The translations under genes and the position numbers were made by a program. From the NCBI GenBank assembly GCA_028292245.1, contig JAQGMS010000280.1:52957-116956 (forward strand): a stretch of DNA of 64,000 bases, in the 5' to 3' direction. The notes beneath the pieces were generated by a model. The model was not told where the DNA came from, searched no databases, and was given only the letters and a program-made list of their open reading frames with translations. Shown here one piece after another: positions 63,654 through 64,000 of the stretch (its first letter is position 1; each line of letters opens with the position of its first letter). This DNA comes from Ramlibacter sp. (GTDB lineage: Bacteria > Pseudomonadota > Gammaproteobacteria > Burkholderiales > Burkholderiaceae_C).

Positions 63654-64000
63654 TCACTCAGCAGCCCGCCGAAGCGTCTCCACAACGGGACGATTGAGCA
63701 GCTCCCGCAAGCCCCACCACCCAGCCGCGAGCGCCAGCGCCGCACCGGCAAGCGCGCCGAACAGCACCACCCAGGGCGAAGCGGTCCAATCGAAATCGAA
63801 TGCGTATTTCGCCAACCCCCAGCCCACGCCGGAGGCCACGACACTGGCCAGGAAGCCGGCCAACAGGCCCACACCGATCAGCTCGGCGCGCTGCACCTGC
63901 CTCAGCAGCGCGCTGCTGGCGCCGACGGCGCGCATGATCGCGAACTCGCGGGCCCGCTCCTCGCGCGTGGCGGTCACGGCGGCGAACAGCACGACCACCC
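63654..64000 (-). CDS. FtsX-like ABC transporter permease, C-terminal part (runs off window)
   Basis: VVLFAAVTATREERAREFAIMRAVGASSALLRQVQRAELIGVGLLAGFLAS...: FtsX-like permease C-terminus. Confidence 0.85.
   Translation of the reverse strand, partial: VVVLFAAVTATREERAREFAIMRAVGASSALLRQVQRAELIGVGLLAGFLASVVASGVGWGLAKYAFDFDWTASPWVVLFGALAGAALALAAGWWGLRELLNRPVVETLRRAAE

Overview
The window looks like a GC-rich betaproteobacterial (probably Burkholderiales) chromosome segment, judged from gene content and codon bias. The left edge (0-2.3 kb) carries a FliQ/SctS-type export-apparatus gene and two TPR genes. A 5501-codon Rhs/YD-repeat polymorphic toxin (3.8-20.3 kb, minus) follows, with an immunity gene, a decayed second toxin tip, an orphan immunity-like gene and a decayed Rhs fragment. 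A defence-like stretch (20.5-32.2 kb) holds two DUF4238-like proteins, a SIR2+HerA pair, a KAP P-loop NTPase, a coupled DEXK-like+PIN pair, and dispersed GTCCGCTTT/AAAGCGGAC palindromes. The most notable locus is 32.3-50.7 kb: four secreted caspase-like proteins, with C-terminal extensions including MORN repeats and a FimV-like domain, surround a compact operon. That operon encodes SEDS (RodA/FtsW-like), PBP-like transpeptidase, a small protein, FHA, PP2C phosphatase, NYN/PIN-FHA-FHA, a Ser/Thr kinase-like membrane protein, DUF4384 and an ECF-like sigma factor. Its content recalls the actinobacterial pknB-pknA-pbpA-rodA-pstP-fhaB-fhaA cluster. A ubiquitin-like operon follows (Ubl, E2-like, JAB/JAMM, E1/ThiF; 51.4-54.4 kb), then an XRE regulator and a DSP phosphatase + macro-like pair. 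A tRNA-Ser(CGA) marks the border with core genes (serS, dehydratase, ispH, FKBP, radC, Smr, truncated globin, FtsX-like permease). All calls come from reading the sequence and supplied ORFs; no database search was run.
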